Shown here: positions 47,243-59,343 of the stretch, in pieces | Layout: each line of letters begins with the position of its first letter | How positions within the stretch are numbered: position 1 is the first letter of the stretch | Assembly (NCBI RefSeq): GCF_010389155.1 | Contig: NC_057761.1 | Coordinates: 43,448,213-43,512,212, forward strand | Length of the DNA stretch: 64,000 nt | Reading direction: 5' to 3' | DNA from: Erigeron canadensis | Lineage: Eukaryota; Streptophyta; Magnoliopsida; Asterales; Asteraceae | Translations under genes and position numbers: made by a program | The notes under the pieces: model-generated | Seen by the model: the letters and a program-made list of their open reading frames with translations, nothing else | Database searches by the model: none | What the model was told of the DNA's origin: nothing

Positions 47243-47518
47243 ATAATATTTAATCTACTAATTTGTCATTAGTAGTTCAAATTTGTTACAAATAAATATA
47301 TGTGTATGTCAACATCATTGTAATCGGGCTTCCGCCCAATGAAATAAGCTAAAAAGATATGAAGTTGGACATTGCCAGAAATGGTTGGACATTGCCAGAA
47401 ATGGTTATGATATTACTCTTATATTTTCACTTATGTTACACTCCCTGCATACCATATTAATTGTTTACTTAGGGAAAAAGATATGAAGTTTTAGGAAATG
47501 TGTAATTATTACATTCTA

Positions 47519-47769
47519 CTAGCATTATACTCGCGCGATGCAACGACTGTTTGGTCGTGACAACGACTGGTGGAGGTGCGGCGGTCGTGGTGGTGACGAA
47601 CTTTTGTTGGTGGTGGGTATAAATAATTGATTTAATGTAATTAATGTAAAAGAGTAATGAAAATATTTTAGATATAAGAGATTGATGATGTAAACTAATT
47701 TATTAAGGATAAAATGATAATTTTGCATCTAACACTTTCTTAAGAGAGAAAGTGATAATTAATATAAGA
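47519..47769 (-). mobile_element. Probable short Helitron
   Basis: On the minus strand it ends CGTTGCATCGCGCGAGTATA ATGCTAG followed by T, in the style of plant Helitron termini (CTAG end, short GC-rich palindrome TCGCGCGA). A candidate start is TCTTATATTAATTATCAC at 47769, though the preceding base is G rather than A. A diverged relative appears at about 63.66-63.92 kb. Confidence 0.45.
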
Positions 47770-48288
47770 CTAACTAAATAACTCGGTTCAACCCAGGCAT
47801 TATAATACAAATTTCGCCAGTTAATAATCAATAATGTCACTAAGGGAATAATTGCAAGTTTGTTTAATTCTTATATATGAAAAATTGATATGAAAAATAC
47901 CGAGTCAAATAATGCAATAATAATTAAACACGATGTAATAAGGTATTTTAACATTGAGTATATATCAAATATATGAACGAAACTGATAAGATATACACGA
48001 GAAGGGGAAATAATGTTATAACCATAATAATGTATATAAAGTTCTAAATGGATATCAAACTTAACAATTAACTTTTGCTTGTTCCACACCTTCAACTTCA
48101 AAAGAATGAAATTAATTACCTAAAATCAACTATTTAGTGATATTGTTTAAAAATAAAAATCATTATTAAGGTTAAAAATCTTATAAAAATGTACATGAAC
48201 GAATTATTATATTTTTTTAGTTAAGCTACAAATTAAAAGAAACTAATAACTAAGTTACAAATTAAAATAAGTTATAACTCATATCACT

Positions 48289-48319
<31 letters not shown>

Positions 48320-49564
48320 ACATAATAATAGTATAAAATTTGTGGGGCGATGGTATGATATATTAAGTTAAAAAGTAATTGGTTTCCTAATTAGATCAAA
48401 TTATATAAAAGTCAAAAGAAAAATAAAATCAAAATGATTTATGGTGTCATGATTTTTAAAAGTACTTGTAGGAAAAGTATGAGCTCGACACATAAGATTT
48501 TTGATTAAAAAATCTTCTGGAAACAATTCTTTTTTATTTATATAAGAGACAATATAGATAGTAGTGAGTTAACAATATTACCGTCTTGTTTTGTACAACC
48601 TTCCATAATCAGTTATCGGAACAACCATGTTAGAGATAAAATGATAGAGTTGATGTATTAGTTTTCGAAGTGAAAATTTTATTTTTGAAACAAACATAAA
48701 AAATGGACACTATTTTTAAACGGGGGTAAATGTTTCCATTTTATTGAAAACACATTTCTGTATAAGTTAAAAGTAAAAATATGAGTGAATGAGTAGGATA
48801 GCTGTCTAAAAGACGTGAAAGATTAAATTTTTAGGAGGATATAAGAACTAATAATAATCACTTAATAAATAAAAAAGATTTGATAATGACAACCCTTAAA
48901 ATTGTTAGTAAAAAACTAATTTGATGCATTAAGATTTTTACTTTGTTGTTAAAAGAAATTCATGGTGTGATTTTTGATGTATAACGTACATTTTTTAAAA
49001 CATGTAATAAGTTGTTACTCACTTATTGTTTTCCTAATTAAATTTAGGGTGTGCTTGGTTCAAAGTATAGAAAGGGAAGGGAATGGGAAAGGGAATACAA
49101 TGAAATAACAAGGAATACTAACATTGCATTAGTGTTGTTTGGTTAATACAAAGGAATCATTATCATTATCCTTGATATTGATAAAGATAAGCTTATTTTT
49201 CTTTATACCGTAGCAAAACAGAAATTTATAACATTCATAAGAATAGTATACATATTTTTACTTATTATCATCATTATTATTTTTTATTATTATCATTATT
49301 CTTTTGTTACCCCTTTCCAAGTGCCTAGTTTGTTGAATCAAGAAGGCACGATCATGGTCCTTTGAAATTAATGGGCTTTTCATGGTAGTAACCCTCCATA
49401 CTTTTTCTTGATTACTGCTTCCTCCTGGGCTGCCGAGGGCATGGGATTAATGGGGAATAGTAGAGATCACTTATAGATAAGACATACCTTGATTGATGTT
49501 TTGTAATTTGCTTCGATATATATCATTGTAGTTTGGATAATTTATTGATGGGGATGAAGAAAAG
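47770..49564. other. AT-rich intergenic DNA and a possible MITE edge
   Basis: 48290-48315 is a short AAT microsatellite. From 49049 the sequence GGTGTGCTTGGTTCAAAG looks like a transposon edge; see the rejected list for its possible partner at 53.7 kb. No gene. Confidence 0.4.
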
Positions 49565-49627
49565 AGGATGGATTCACATTTGGCTTTGTAAAAAGGTACT
49601 GGGACATTATGCAGAGGGACATTTTTT

Positions 49628-51032
49628 TTGGCTGTTTATGAATTCTTTGAAACTGCCAATCTTCCTATTGGCTGTAACGCTTCTTTTATTTCATTAATCC
49701 CCAAGGTTGAGTCGCCTCTTTTGGTTAATGACTTCCGGCCTATTAGTCTCATTGGCGTCATTTACAAGATAATTTCAAAAATCTTGGCCAATAGGATTGC
49801 TCAATTCATTGATGTCATTATTGACCCAGTTCAATCAGCTTTTATTAAAAATAGGCAAATTTTTGATGATCCTGTGATTCTCAATGAGCTATTTCATTCG
49901 TTTAAGAGAAAAAAAAAAAAGAAAGCTATGTTTTTCAAAGTTGACATTGCTAAAGCCTATGACTCATTGAGCTGGGATTACTTGTTGAATATTTTACAAT
50001 TCATGGGATTTGGTGATAAATGTATTCAATGGATAAAGTCCTGCTTGCAGTCTACTCGTTCTTCGGTTATTATCAACGGCAGCCCCACAAAAGAATTTGT
50101 TTTGGAACGTGGCCTTCGTCAAGGGGATCCTCTTGCTCCTTTTCTTTTCATTATTGCCATGGAAGGCTTTCATGTTGCAATGGAAGATGCAATTGAAGCC
50201 AATCTCTTTAATGGTATTACTATTGGTGATATGGCTATATCTCATTTGAGTTATGCTGACGACGTCATTGTTATGGGAGAGTGGTCCAGAGATAACTTTT
50301 TAAAAGCTATCGATATCTTTAAATGTTTTTATCTGACTTCAGGCCTTCAAATCAATGTCATGAAATCTAAGTTGTACGTTGTTGGAGTTTTGGACTCAGA
50401 AATAGATAGTATTGCGAGCTTGGCTGGATGCAAGGGTGATCGTTTCCCTTTTATCTATTTAGGTGTTCCTATTGGAGCGAATATGATGAGGATTAATTCC
50501 TGGCAGCTGGTGATAGAGAAGTTCACCAAAAGATTATCGAAATGGAGAGTTAAAATGCTCTCTATTGGAGGTAGATCAATTTTGATTTCGTCTGTGCTTG
50601 GATCACTTCCTACTTATTATATGTCCCTCTTTCGTATGCCTACTGCCGTTTGTAATATGTTGGAAGGATTGCATGCTAAATTCTTTTGGGGCGCAGACTC
50701 GGAGGTCTCTAACATACACTGGGTTAAATGGGATTTGGTCCTTACTAGTAAAGAGAAGGGTGGCCTTGGTTTTGGGAGTATAAGATCTTTTAATATGGCA
50801 CTACTGTACAAATGGAAATGGAGATTTCTTTCATGCCATGAGGCTTTATGGGTGAAAGTGATAAAGAACCTTTACCCAAAATCGTCTTCTATATGTTTAA
50901 CTGGAACAGATGTAACATGTCGCGCTTCAGGTATATGGCATTCCATTTTGAAACTTGTTCATGATTTACACATTGTAGGTACGGTTCCTGTTACTGTTAT
51001 CAAGAGGAGAATTGGAAACGGGAGGGATGTGT
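49628..51032 (+). pseudogene. LINE reverse transcriptase, 5' part
   Basis: The open frame holds the RT palm and fingers: NDFRPISL (residues 34-41), FFKVDIAKAYD with catalytic D106, RQGDPLAPFLF (164 on) and the catalytic YADD (209-212). RT thumb sequences follow. The frame runs on to 51070 only because of the inserted LTR at 51033. No proper start exists; upstream sequence is out of frame by one base in a T-run. It encodes no complete ORF2. Confidence 0.9.
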
Positions 51033-52485
51033 TGATATGTCGTATTTTATGCCCATTTCCCATAGCTTAAAGTGTCGTTTAGTAAGTTTTACGAGTCGTT
51101 TTCGTATACATTTGGTGCGTTTATGGTATTTGTTAGTGTTTCAGGTGGAAAACAGGTACCTAAGCGATATTTTGCAGAAAATGAAGTTCCTGGAGCAAAA
51201 TAGGTATTTACGGATGTTTCACGTGGCTCGCAAGTGAAGAAATGAAGAAAGTCAAATAGTCAATGCTGGTCAACCTAAAGGTGCGACGCACTTTCAATAG
51301 TGCGTCGCCGTTATTTGTGTCGAGGAAATAAGTGCTTCGCACCTCAGAAAATGTGCGACGCATATTTGCAATAGACGACAAGGCCAGTCAACAGAAGTCA
51401 AAGTCAAGAAAGTCAACCAAAATGTAGTGCGTCGCACCTGGGCACCGTTTCTGCACACTTTTGTACTCATATAAATAACTTGCAAACATTTTCCAAAAAG
51501 TGATTTTTCACTTCCCAGACGATTTTAAGAGCATTTTCTAGGGTTTTTATCATCTTTCACCATTTTGGAGGATCTAAGGCTCATACGGAATCATTTCGTT
51601 ATTCGATTTTATTTCCTTGTATTCGGTAACAATGAATTCTTTCGTTTTGATTTGTTCTTTCATATTTAATATGAGCGGCTAATCGCCTTTTCATCCATCT
51701 TGATGGAGTGAGACATTATGTAAGGATTGCACAATTTCATTAATTCAAATGATTTGATTTAACGTTGTGTCGTGATCTTAATCTATTATTTCTTTATTAT
51801 TTAATTGTTGATTGCGGATAATTTTCTTGGTGACGACTAGGGTTTGGGTATAGGTTATTTTAATTGCTTTTCATGAAGTAATTAGTTCTATGACGGGTAC
51901 GGTAGAAAGTAATCATTAATTAATAAGAATTAACGGGTTAATGGTTGGGTACAATCAATAGGCACAATTGTTATCTGAAATGACCAAAACCATTGTTTAA
52001 CTAGAGAAGTTATAAATAGATGTCTCGGGGTACCGGTCTTAATAATGAAAGTAGTTAATTCAAGAGAGACGAATAAATTGTTAACTTGACGGGTACGGGG
52101 TTGGCAATTAATTTGAGTCTCGGTTGTTAAATTTTTAGTTGAATTTGGGCTTCATCAAAAGTGCAATCCTAGCATGTGTCGAGCGAAGTCAAGATGGGTG
52201 ACCTTTAAATTCTTGTTTTAAACTACAATCTCCTTTCCTATTAATCCTTTGGGATTACTAATTTTCAACTAACTACTTGCATCGTGGCAACTCGGCCACA
52301 AAACCCCCCATTTTTACTTGAATCATTTAACGTTTTTCAAATGCTTGTTTAAGTCCTTGCGAACGATCTCGGCTTACCATTTTTCACTATACTGCATGCG
52401 ATCAGGTAAACTGCCTGTGAGTGTGTAGTTATCAGTATTTTTTGGTAAATCGTGTTATAAATTTAAAGCTAGATTTCGCACATCA
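51033..52485 (+). mobile_element. Solo LTR inserted in the LINE
   Basis: The element runs TGATATGT...GCACATCA, so the ends TGAT/ATCA are inverted and canonical. TGTGT lies at both sides (51028-51032, 52486-52490). Removing the LTR and one TGTGT rejoins the LINE frame as DVSFWHD, a motif expected at this point in plant LINEs, which confirms the borders. Inside are inverted GCGACGCA/TGCGTCGC motifs (51280-51310 and further copies) and a TATA-like CATATAAATAA near 51469. No coding capacity. Confidence 0.9.
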
Positions 52486-52628
52486 TGTGTCGTTTTGGCA
52501 CGACATTTGGATAAATGAGGGTTCTAAAATTATCTATTGAAATAATAGGCCGGAAGTCCTTGCTAGTCAATTTCCGCACTTATATGCTTTAGAGACTCAA
52601 AAGAATATCAAAGTAGGAGATATCTGGG

Positions 52629-53321
52629 ATGGCCAAATCGCCCATTGGAGATGGCGTCCAAGATTCACAGCTGAATCAACTCCATGATCTTATCAAACAG
52701 GTTACAATAACTTCTGCCCCAAATCGATGGAGATGGTATCTTCAAGATATGGATGAGTTCTCGGTCAAGGGTTTAAGGTCTCATATCGATTGTTTATTCT
52801 TGTCATCCCATTATTTGGCGACTAGTTGGAACAAGATCATGCCTAGGAAAGTTAATATTCATGCTTGGAGGGTTGTTAAAGATCGCATTCCTACTCGATT
52901 TAATTTGTGGTTCAGAGGAGTACATCACAATTCGCTGATTTGTCCTACATGTGGAAATGGCATTGAAACAATATTTCATGTTTTCTCAGAATGCTACATG
53001 GCTAAAAGAGTTTGGTATTCTATTCGAAAGTGGCTTAGTTTAGACATTCCTTTACATTATGATCCTGTCAACTTGCTTTCTTATGTGGAAAATATGGATA
53101 AGGCTAAGGCTATTAAGGAATTTGTGATCATCATTATTTTTAATGTTTGGTGGGAGCTATGGAAGTTTAGAAATGATATTGTTTTCAACCCATCTAAGAA
53201 AAGAGACGTTATTCTTGTGGACGCCATTATCAATTCTTCTTTCTTTTGGTTCCGGAACAGAAGCATAAAGACTAGCATTGGTTGGGACGAGTGGATTAAA
53301 AATCCTTTATTAGCTTTCTAA
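52629..53321 (+). pseudogene. LINE 3' ORF2 fragment with RVT zinc-binding domain
   Basis: The open frame carries the zf-RVT domain: MPRKVNIHAWRVVKDRIPTR, then CPTCGNGIETIFHVFSEC with the C-x2-C...H...C pattern, then WWELWKFRNDIVF near the end. It is the downstream portion of the same LINE as 49628-51032; at least two frameshifts separate this frame from FWHDIW at 52492. The stop is at 53319-53321. Confidence 0.85.
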
Positions 53322-53640
53322 CTTACTCTTTGTCTAGTCTAATTATTTTGTGTAGGTTGTTATTAAGTTGTAATTTCCTTGGGGCTTGTTTGAGATCACA
53401 TCAAAAACATCGCGAAGTGGTCACTGTAATTGTCACAAATTTTTTCAACCTTTTTGTGATCTTTGCAGTCAAAGCTCCGAGATGAATCTAGTTATGTAAT
53501 TTGTTGTTTACTAGATTTGTATACTTGTATTTTGACCTTTAGTACCTTGCTAGTTGGTCCTTTATTTAATGTCGTTCTAGAAAAAGAAAGAGGAGTGAGA
53601 GAAAATAGGTAAAAGAGAACGACTGCAAGAAAAAAAAAAG

Positions 53641-54438
53641 GGTATTAATTACCATTACCCCCAAATTACTCTATAATGAATTATTACCCACTTTTAGGAT
53701 TGATTAACCACTTTTTATCTAACCAAGCACTATTATTGATTACCTTACCCATTCCCCACCCCTAAATTCACCCCACCAATCACCCCCTTACTAATTATTT
53801 TATGAAAAATGGTAAACGCAAATCTTAGAAGTATATTTAACATGTATAAAAAATTTTTGTATATTTCATTTTAAAAGTTTATCCCCTTTAATGCACCTAA
53901 ATTACATGCTTATATTTATCAAAACCCTTCTTTTATTAATTGAATTAAACTTAATCTAAGTCACAAGTGGTCAACGCGGTCATGGTTCTTAACTTCTTAA
54001 GTTCTTATTACTCTGTTTCAGAAGCAAGTAAATCACTTGCCTTAAGATCCGTAATTCCAGGTTTCTTTATTTTTAAACTTAATTTCCCACCAACAACTCA
54101 CATAATGATAAGATCCTTACATAATCATTAAAGTTTACAGTTTTACACGTGATATAAGACGGATACATCAAACAATTTTATACTTTAAAAATAGTTTACA
54201 CTTTGCTTTTTTTATCATATATATTATTGATATTGATATTAAAATTGAACTATTTTTTGCAAAATAGTAACTCTCATATAAAAATTTGATGTTTTAAATT
54301 ACCTTTCTTTGTATATCGTAACAATCTCTATATAATTTTCTATTTTTATCAATCATGTTATGATTAACATGTTATAAAGCACTTAATATGATGATTAATA
54401 GTTTTTTAAAAATATATTATTTTTATATATTAAAAATA
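53641..54438. other. AT-rich intergenic DNA
   Basis: No gene. 53700-53770 contains AACCAAGCAC and GGTAATGGTAA-like (mirrored) motifs typical of MITE edges. Confidence 0.35.
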
Positions 54439-55571
54439 TCTCTAAATATATATAAAAGAAAAATCTTAATTCATAATTAGAGAAGTATGAACCCTTAGAT
54501 GAAGTTCAACTTTTAATTAAAATCATCAGATCAAATGATGATGTCATATACCATATTTAACTTTTTTAAATTTAATTTTATTTAATAAATTTAAATTACT
54601 ATTATTATTTCTTTATTTAAGTTTGTAGACATTAAAAATTAATGTTTTTAATAATATAATTATGGAAACTAATATTTTTATATTTTACATCATTTTTTAT
54701 CTTTAAAATTAAATTTTAATGTTTTTACAATAAAATTTTCTTTTTAAATGCAACACACCTTTACTAAATTTCATTTTGTGTAAGTTTTTTTTATCATAAA
54801 ATGAATAAAACTTGGTTATAACGATTTTTGTTTACGATTTTTATCATATAACGTTTTTATTAAATCATTGTTTTGAAAACCGGACAGGATGTCAAACCGG
54901 CCTTCTTATTAAAGAATTAAAAAACAAATATGGAGTATATAATAAGCTATCACAATTCTAGAAAAATAATTGTATGAAAATTGCAATAATATTATGCATA
55001 ATTTAAGTTAAATTAACACAACATGTGATATATGGATTAAGATTCCCTAAAGTTATCTCAACTTTATAGGTAAAGTTGGATCAACTTTAGCCATTGAATT
55101 AAATCCAATGGTTAAGATTAAAATATGATATTTAAATCTTTACCATTTGATTTAATCCAATGGTTAAAGTTGATTCAACTTTACCTATAAAGTTGGATCA
55201 ACTTTTAAGAATCTCAATCCGTGATATATAGATTGATAATTAAATTGCTTAGAATTTTATTGTATAACTAAATTATTCGAGCAAAACGTTAAATCACAAG
55301 TATAATCACAATGCAGACATATCCGGATGAATGAAAGACATCTAAAGAAACGAAAACTTTACTTAGCGAGACCTCTAATAGATAATGTATCCATTTTTCA
55401 ACTGTCTGAATCACTGTTAACCATAATCTAAACGATCATTAATGTAATTTCATATTTTTATGTAGTTTAATTCTTACCTGGTTAAATATTTTTCAAACTT
55501 ATGATATTATAAAAATATAATATGTCATTAATTATATATGTTTCCCGCGTATTACGCGGGTAATAATCTAG
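54439..55571 (+). mobile_element. Helitron with 3' hairpin and CTAG end
   Basis: The 3' end is strong: CCCGCGTA-T-TACGCGGG hairpin (55544-55560), 7 bases, then CTAG (55568-55571) followed by T. The 5' end is proposed at A|TCTCTAAATATATATAAAAG (54439), of plant Helitron style but less certain. It contains the Mutator-like MITE at 55034-55220. No helicase. Confidence 0.6.
55034..55220. mobile_element. 187-bp Mutator-like MITE with GTGATATAT duplication
   Basis: The whole element is a hairpin: the two halves (GGATTAAGATTC... and ...GAATCTCAATCC) are inverted copies at roughly 85-90%. GTGATATAT flanks both ends (55025-55033 and 55221-55229), a perfect 9-bp duplication. Confidence 0.85.
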
Positions 55572-55748
55572 TTAATAAATAAAATAAAGGAGTATTTTTG
55601 GTTTATTAATTATAACTCTGTGGTTAACAAAATTCGTTGTAAACATCACCAATTGTATCAGCATGGCTTAGTTTCACTAATCACACAATCTCTCTAGGAA
55701 ACAAATTGTATATATCAAAATAAATCTAGAATTGCTTGTAATATAATA

Positions 55749-56916
55749 TAGGGGTGAGTATGGATCGGTTTGGGTCGGTTTTTGCCTAAAACCAAAACCA
55801 AAACCGATCCATTCGGTTTTTAGAAAAACAAAACCATTGGATTCGATTTTTGTTCGGTTCGGTTTCTCGGTTTTCCGATTCGGTTTGGATCGGTTTCTGG
55901 GTTTTTTTCGGTTTTTTAATAAATTTGTTTTTCTAAAGTTTTCTTATATACAATGTTATAAATTTAACTTTCAATTGTTAAGAAAAAAATATGATATAAA
56001 AACTCAAATACAGATAAGCTTTTTATTAACTAGTTATATTTTTAAGTGTTAAAAGTTGTATAACTTTTATAAAATAATTGTTTTTACTGCACGTTTTTAT
56101 TAAAAATATACAATTTGTATAGATTTGTACAATAAAAAGATTAAATATATTAACATATTTATAAATTATAAGTAATAAATATAATTGTAATATGATATAA
56201 AAATAAAATAAATTAAAATATATTTAGTTCGGTTCGGTTTTGCTCGGTTTTTTGGCATATGAAACCGAAAACCGAACCGATCCGTTCGGTTTTTAGAAAT
56301 TGAAAACCAAACCAATGGATTTCGTTCGGTTTTTGGTTTTTTCGGTTTGGTTTTGTCAATGGCGTAGCTACCATAGGGCGGGGAGGGGCGCCCGACCCCC
56401 CGAAAATTTTTTTACAATGTAGGAGGTATATATGTTTCGTGTAGAAATTTTTTTGATATATTCGATTTCGGCCCTCCATTTCAATTGTGAAATTTTTTTT
56501 ATATACCAAACAATAAAATTGATCCATTACATTTTACGTAAGCTCATTCAAAATTATTTAGCCAAAAACTAAAACCCATAACCTAAAAACTTACTTAGCC
56601 CATAACCCATTAATTAAAAAAAAAAGACAAGTGTTTAATATTTTTCTTACTTCACTGAACCAAGTACCAACCGTTTGTCTCCTTTTAATGTATACTTTGT
56701 CTTAGACAAGTGTTTAATTTTTTAGTGATTGAAACATTTTTTTTTATAATAATAGTATTTAATTTTTGACCCGACGAATTACCGACTCGAACATGTTACC
56801 CGAAAAATAGTGTTAAGAAAAAAAAATTAAATCCCAACCCCCCACTCAAAAATTTCTAGCTTTGCCACTGGGTTTTGTCGGTTTTTAATTTTCCGGATCG
56901 GTTTTTGCTCACCCTA
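55749..56916. mobile_element. Non-autonomous hAT element, relative of the 59.3-kb element
   Basis: ATATAATA lies directly outside both ends (55741-55748 and 56917-56924). Ends are TAGGGGTGAG and, mirrored, TAGGGTGAGC. Both edges are packed with GGTTCGGTTT/AAACCGAACC motifs as in the coding element at 59344-63620. No transposase. It contains a second hAT element at 56357-56870; without it the length is about 650 bases. Confidence 0.85.
56357..56870. mobile_element. hAT MITE nested in another hAT element
   Basis: GGTTTTGT occurs at both sides (56349-56356 and 56871-56878). Ends CAATGGCGTAGCT and, mirrored, CAGTGGCAAAGCT belong to a different hAT family from the host element. 514 bases with C-runs near both ends and no coding potential. 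Confidence 0.85.
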
Positions 56917-56924
56917 ATATAATA

Positions 56925-58866
56925 TGCACATAAATCCGTATCGTTGTTCGTAACACATGTTTGGTACGTGGGTTTATGCACATTAGCACACGTGACAACG
57001 TCTTATTGGGTAGAGGACAAGTCGGGGCTATGGATTTTGGATATGGACACACCCTTCATGTGAGCAGCACGTGCTTGTCTGTTTTTTTTGGGTTTCAAAA
57101 CTCCAACCTAAAACAAGGGGTTATCAAATTAATCTCATTAACTAAGACACATAAGTATACATTTTATTGGTTAATCAACCTTTTGTTGGGATTAAACTAA
57201 TTCTTAATTAATTCATCATTAAAATGGATGTCACCGTCCTTTATCATATCATATGTTAGTTTAATGAATAGAACTACAATAGTACATCTTTCTCAAACCA
57301 ATTCTATTCTATTTCCATACAATATACATTACCATTAGTGCATCCCAATCCTATATTATTTGTATAAATTATACATTTCTTATACATAATGAAAAATATA
57401 ATTTTTTTATTGTTACCTATTTATGTCCGTGATTGTAAGAGATTTACGATTTTATAAGTAGATCTATATAGTGATACTTGATACCGTTTTTTACGAGTTA
57501 TGGAGTACCGTCTTTGATAGTAGATATTTGAGTTACATATGAAATACCGTCTTTGATGGTACATGTTTGATACATCTAGTATACGAGTTCATCCACTCCA
57601 AATTCATTTTGAAATGAAATACTAATTATCATTTTGAACGTCCGATGGTTATAAATATTCTAGTCATTTTAACTATTAATGTATTGATTACAAATGATGA
57701 CACGAGTTTCAAATTTATAAGTGCAACGAGTTACGAGTATCAGAACTTCATCAACTAGAATTCATTTACATCATAAGGAAGAACAAGTAAATCTAATTTT
57801 TAAGATAAAACATCCTAGCAGGTTCCTTGTCTATTTTTACGATAAAATATTGTGAGCTACCAGAACTCATACACCAAATATATCAGCGGTAAATTAAGAA
57901 TTCCACATCGAGTCTTCAAGGCTTCAGCAATAATGTGCATTCAAATTATTACACATATGCTCTAACATCATTAATGACTTCTTTGATGGTGTAATTAACA
58001 TGTTGTTTAACTCAACCACAATACTTCAGCTGTAATTAACATGTTGTTTCACTCTTTAGTTACCGATTTAATAACTATAACTAACTTCTGTGACTACGAT
58101 TTATTTTCATATCATAAGGCAGAGCATGCAGATTTAAGAAACCTAAAAAAAATTAATATATGATAGATATATCTCCCATGTAATATTAAATCTGATGTCA
58201 GTAAGTACAAGTTGAGCAATAAACTGGCACAAAATCAGCCGTAACTAATCCTAAATCCACTAGAAGCTTACTTTGAATCTATTCCATAATCAGCATCCAA
58301 TTTAACAAACATACAAGTACAACGAGAATCAGAACTTCGTCGGCTAGAATTCATTTCAACATCATAAGGAAGAGCAAGCAAATCTAAATTTATAGAACAA
58401 AATTCAATATAGAATTTATATACTCATATATTCACCATGTAATATCAAATCTCATTTTAGCACAAGTTAAGCTAAATAATGGCTCTAAATCATCAATAAC
58501 TGATCGAAAATCCAATAATAGCTTATTTTAAACCTATTTCATGATTCGGTATCAGATCTGATAATAATTTAACGAAAATTATTTCTCATAGCATAAGGAT
58601 GAACATACGGTTTGATTAATAGACTAAATTGGATAAACAAAACATATATTCAATATAATTATCACATCCTGTTTCATATCAAAAAAAAGTAAATCAAAAT
58701 CATGCGTTTAAGCTTAATTTCAGTAGCGATAACTATGAGATGCTAGAAATAATTATAAACATGAATTCCGTAACATAAATCAAAAAATTATATCAAAAAA
58801 ATTGTATCTATAGAAACAAAATCACATCGAGTAAATATATACGCATAATAGGAAGCATATTATTAC
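56925..58866. other. Intergenic/intronic DNA with diverged internal repeats
   Basis: Segments near 57720-57800, 58100-58150 and 58315-58400 share AGAACTTCATCAACTAGAAT- and CATCATAAGGAAGAGCAAG-like sequence, showing old tandem duplication. These would lie in intron 2 of the ASY1-like gene, but no third exon was found. Confidence 0.4.
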
Positions 58867-59033
58867 CAGAAGAAGTGAATCCTGTTCGGTGACCTCCGTT
58901 TCCTTCAATTTCTGAGCGACCACCTGAAAATAGAGATTAAAAAACTATCAAATTGTAGATAATTGAGTTATATATAATATATACATATATATATATTTGT
59001 GTGTGTGTGAAATTATAAGTACGGATTTACCAT
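58867..59033 (-). pseudogene. ASY1: 5' fragment of an ASY1-like meiotic HORMA gene (exons 1-2)
   Basis: On the minus strand the ATG (59033-59031) is directly followed by a GT donor; exon 2 (58923-58867) has an AG acceptor and GT donor. Joined, they encode MVVAQKLKETEVTEQDSLLL, which matches the start of plant ASY1, a HORMA-domain protein of the meiotic chromosome axis needed for synapsis and crossing-over. In ASY1 the next residues continue the HORMA domain (TRNLLRIAIFN); I could not find any such exon in the 1.9 kb downstream or elsewhere in the window on this strand. Upstream there is a plausible promoter with a TATA box and a CTCTCTC-rich leader. It is probably a truncated duplicate; a very long intron is the alternative. 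Confidence 0.65.
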
Positions 59034-59335
59034 TTTTTTTAGAATTTGAGTAGAGGGAATTTGAAAATTTTGGTGAGTGAGAGAGAGAGAAAAATGAATG
59101 AAATGGCGGGGTGAAGACGACGTTGGGGTATTTATAGTGTGATGGAATAGACTTAACCGTGGTTAAATGAAGGTTTAGTTGGGGTTAATGAAATCCATGC
59201 GGGAGATGTGGTTATTGAAACTTGAAAACGTTATGTAAATCTGAAATATGATTTGTTTTTTTTTCTTTTCGTTAAAAGTAATTTTGATAATTAATAAGTA
59301 ATTGGAGAATAGTGTCAAAGATAAAAAGTTTGTAT
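59034..59335 (-). promoter_or_regulatory. Promoter and leader of the ASY1-like fragment
   Basis: ACTATAAATA (59138-59129, minus strand) is a good TATA box about 95 bases before the ATG. The leader has a CTCTCTCTCTC run (59077-59092). An hAT element inserted about 200 bases farther upstream. Confidence 0.6.
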
Positions 59336-59343
59336 ATAGAAAG

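Larger units (their letters stand above)
49565..53640 (+). mobile_element. 5'-truncated L1-type LINE, split by a solo LTR
   Basis: Homology to plant L1 ORF2 starts abruptly near 49565 (DGFTFGFVKRYWDIMQ), inside the reverse transcriptase, so endonuclease and ORF1 are missing as in usual 5' truncation. RT motifs follow, then a zinc-binding RVT domain after the LTR insertion (52486 onward), a 3' UTR and an A-rich tail near 53627-53640. Frameshifts occur in the T-run at 49622 and near 52520-52550, so it is dead. Confidence 0.85.

Noticed and set aside
49049..53770. The LINE as an insertion into one MITE, because GTGCTTGGTT at 49051 is mirrored by AACCAAGCAC near 53741
   Set aside because: The flanks beyond the 10-bp match do not align well as ends and no target duplication was found.
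55837..56052. FRFGLDRFLGFF-type frame as a peptide gene
   Set aside because: Translation of the GGTTTCGGTT repeats of another hAT element.
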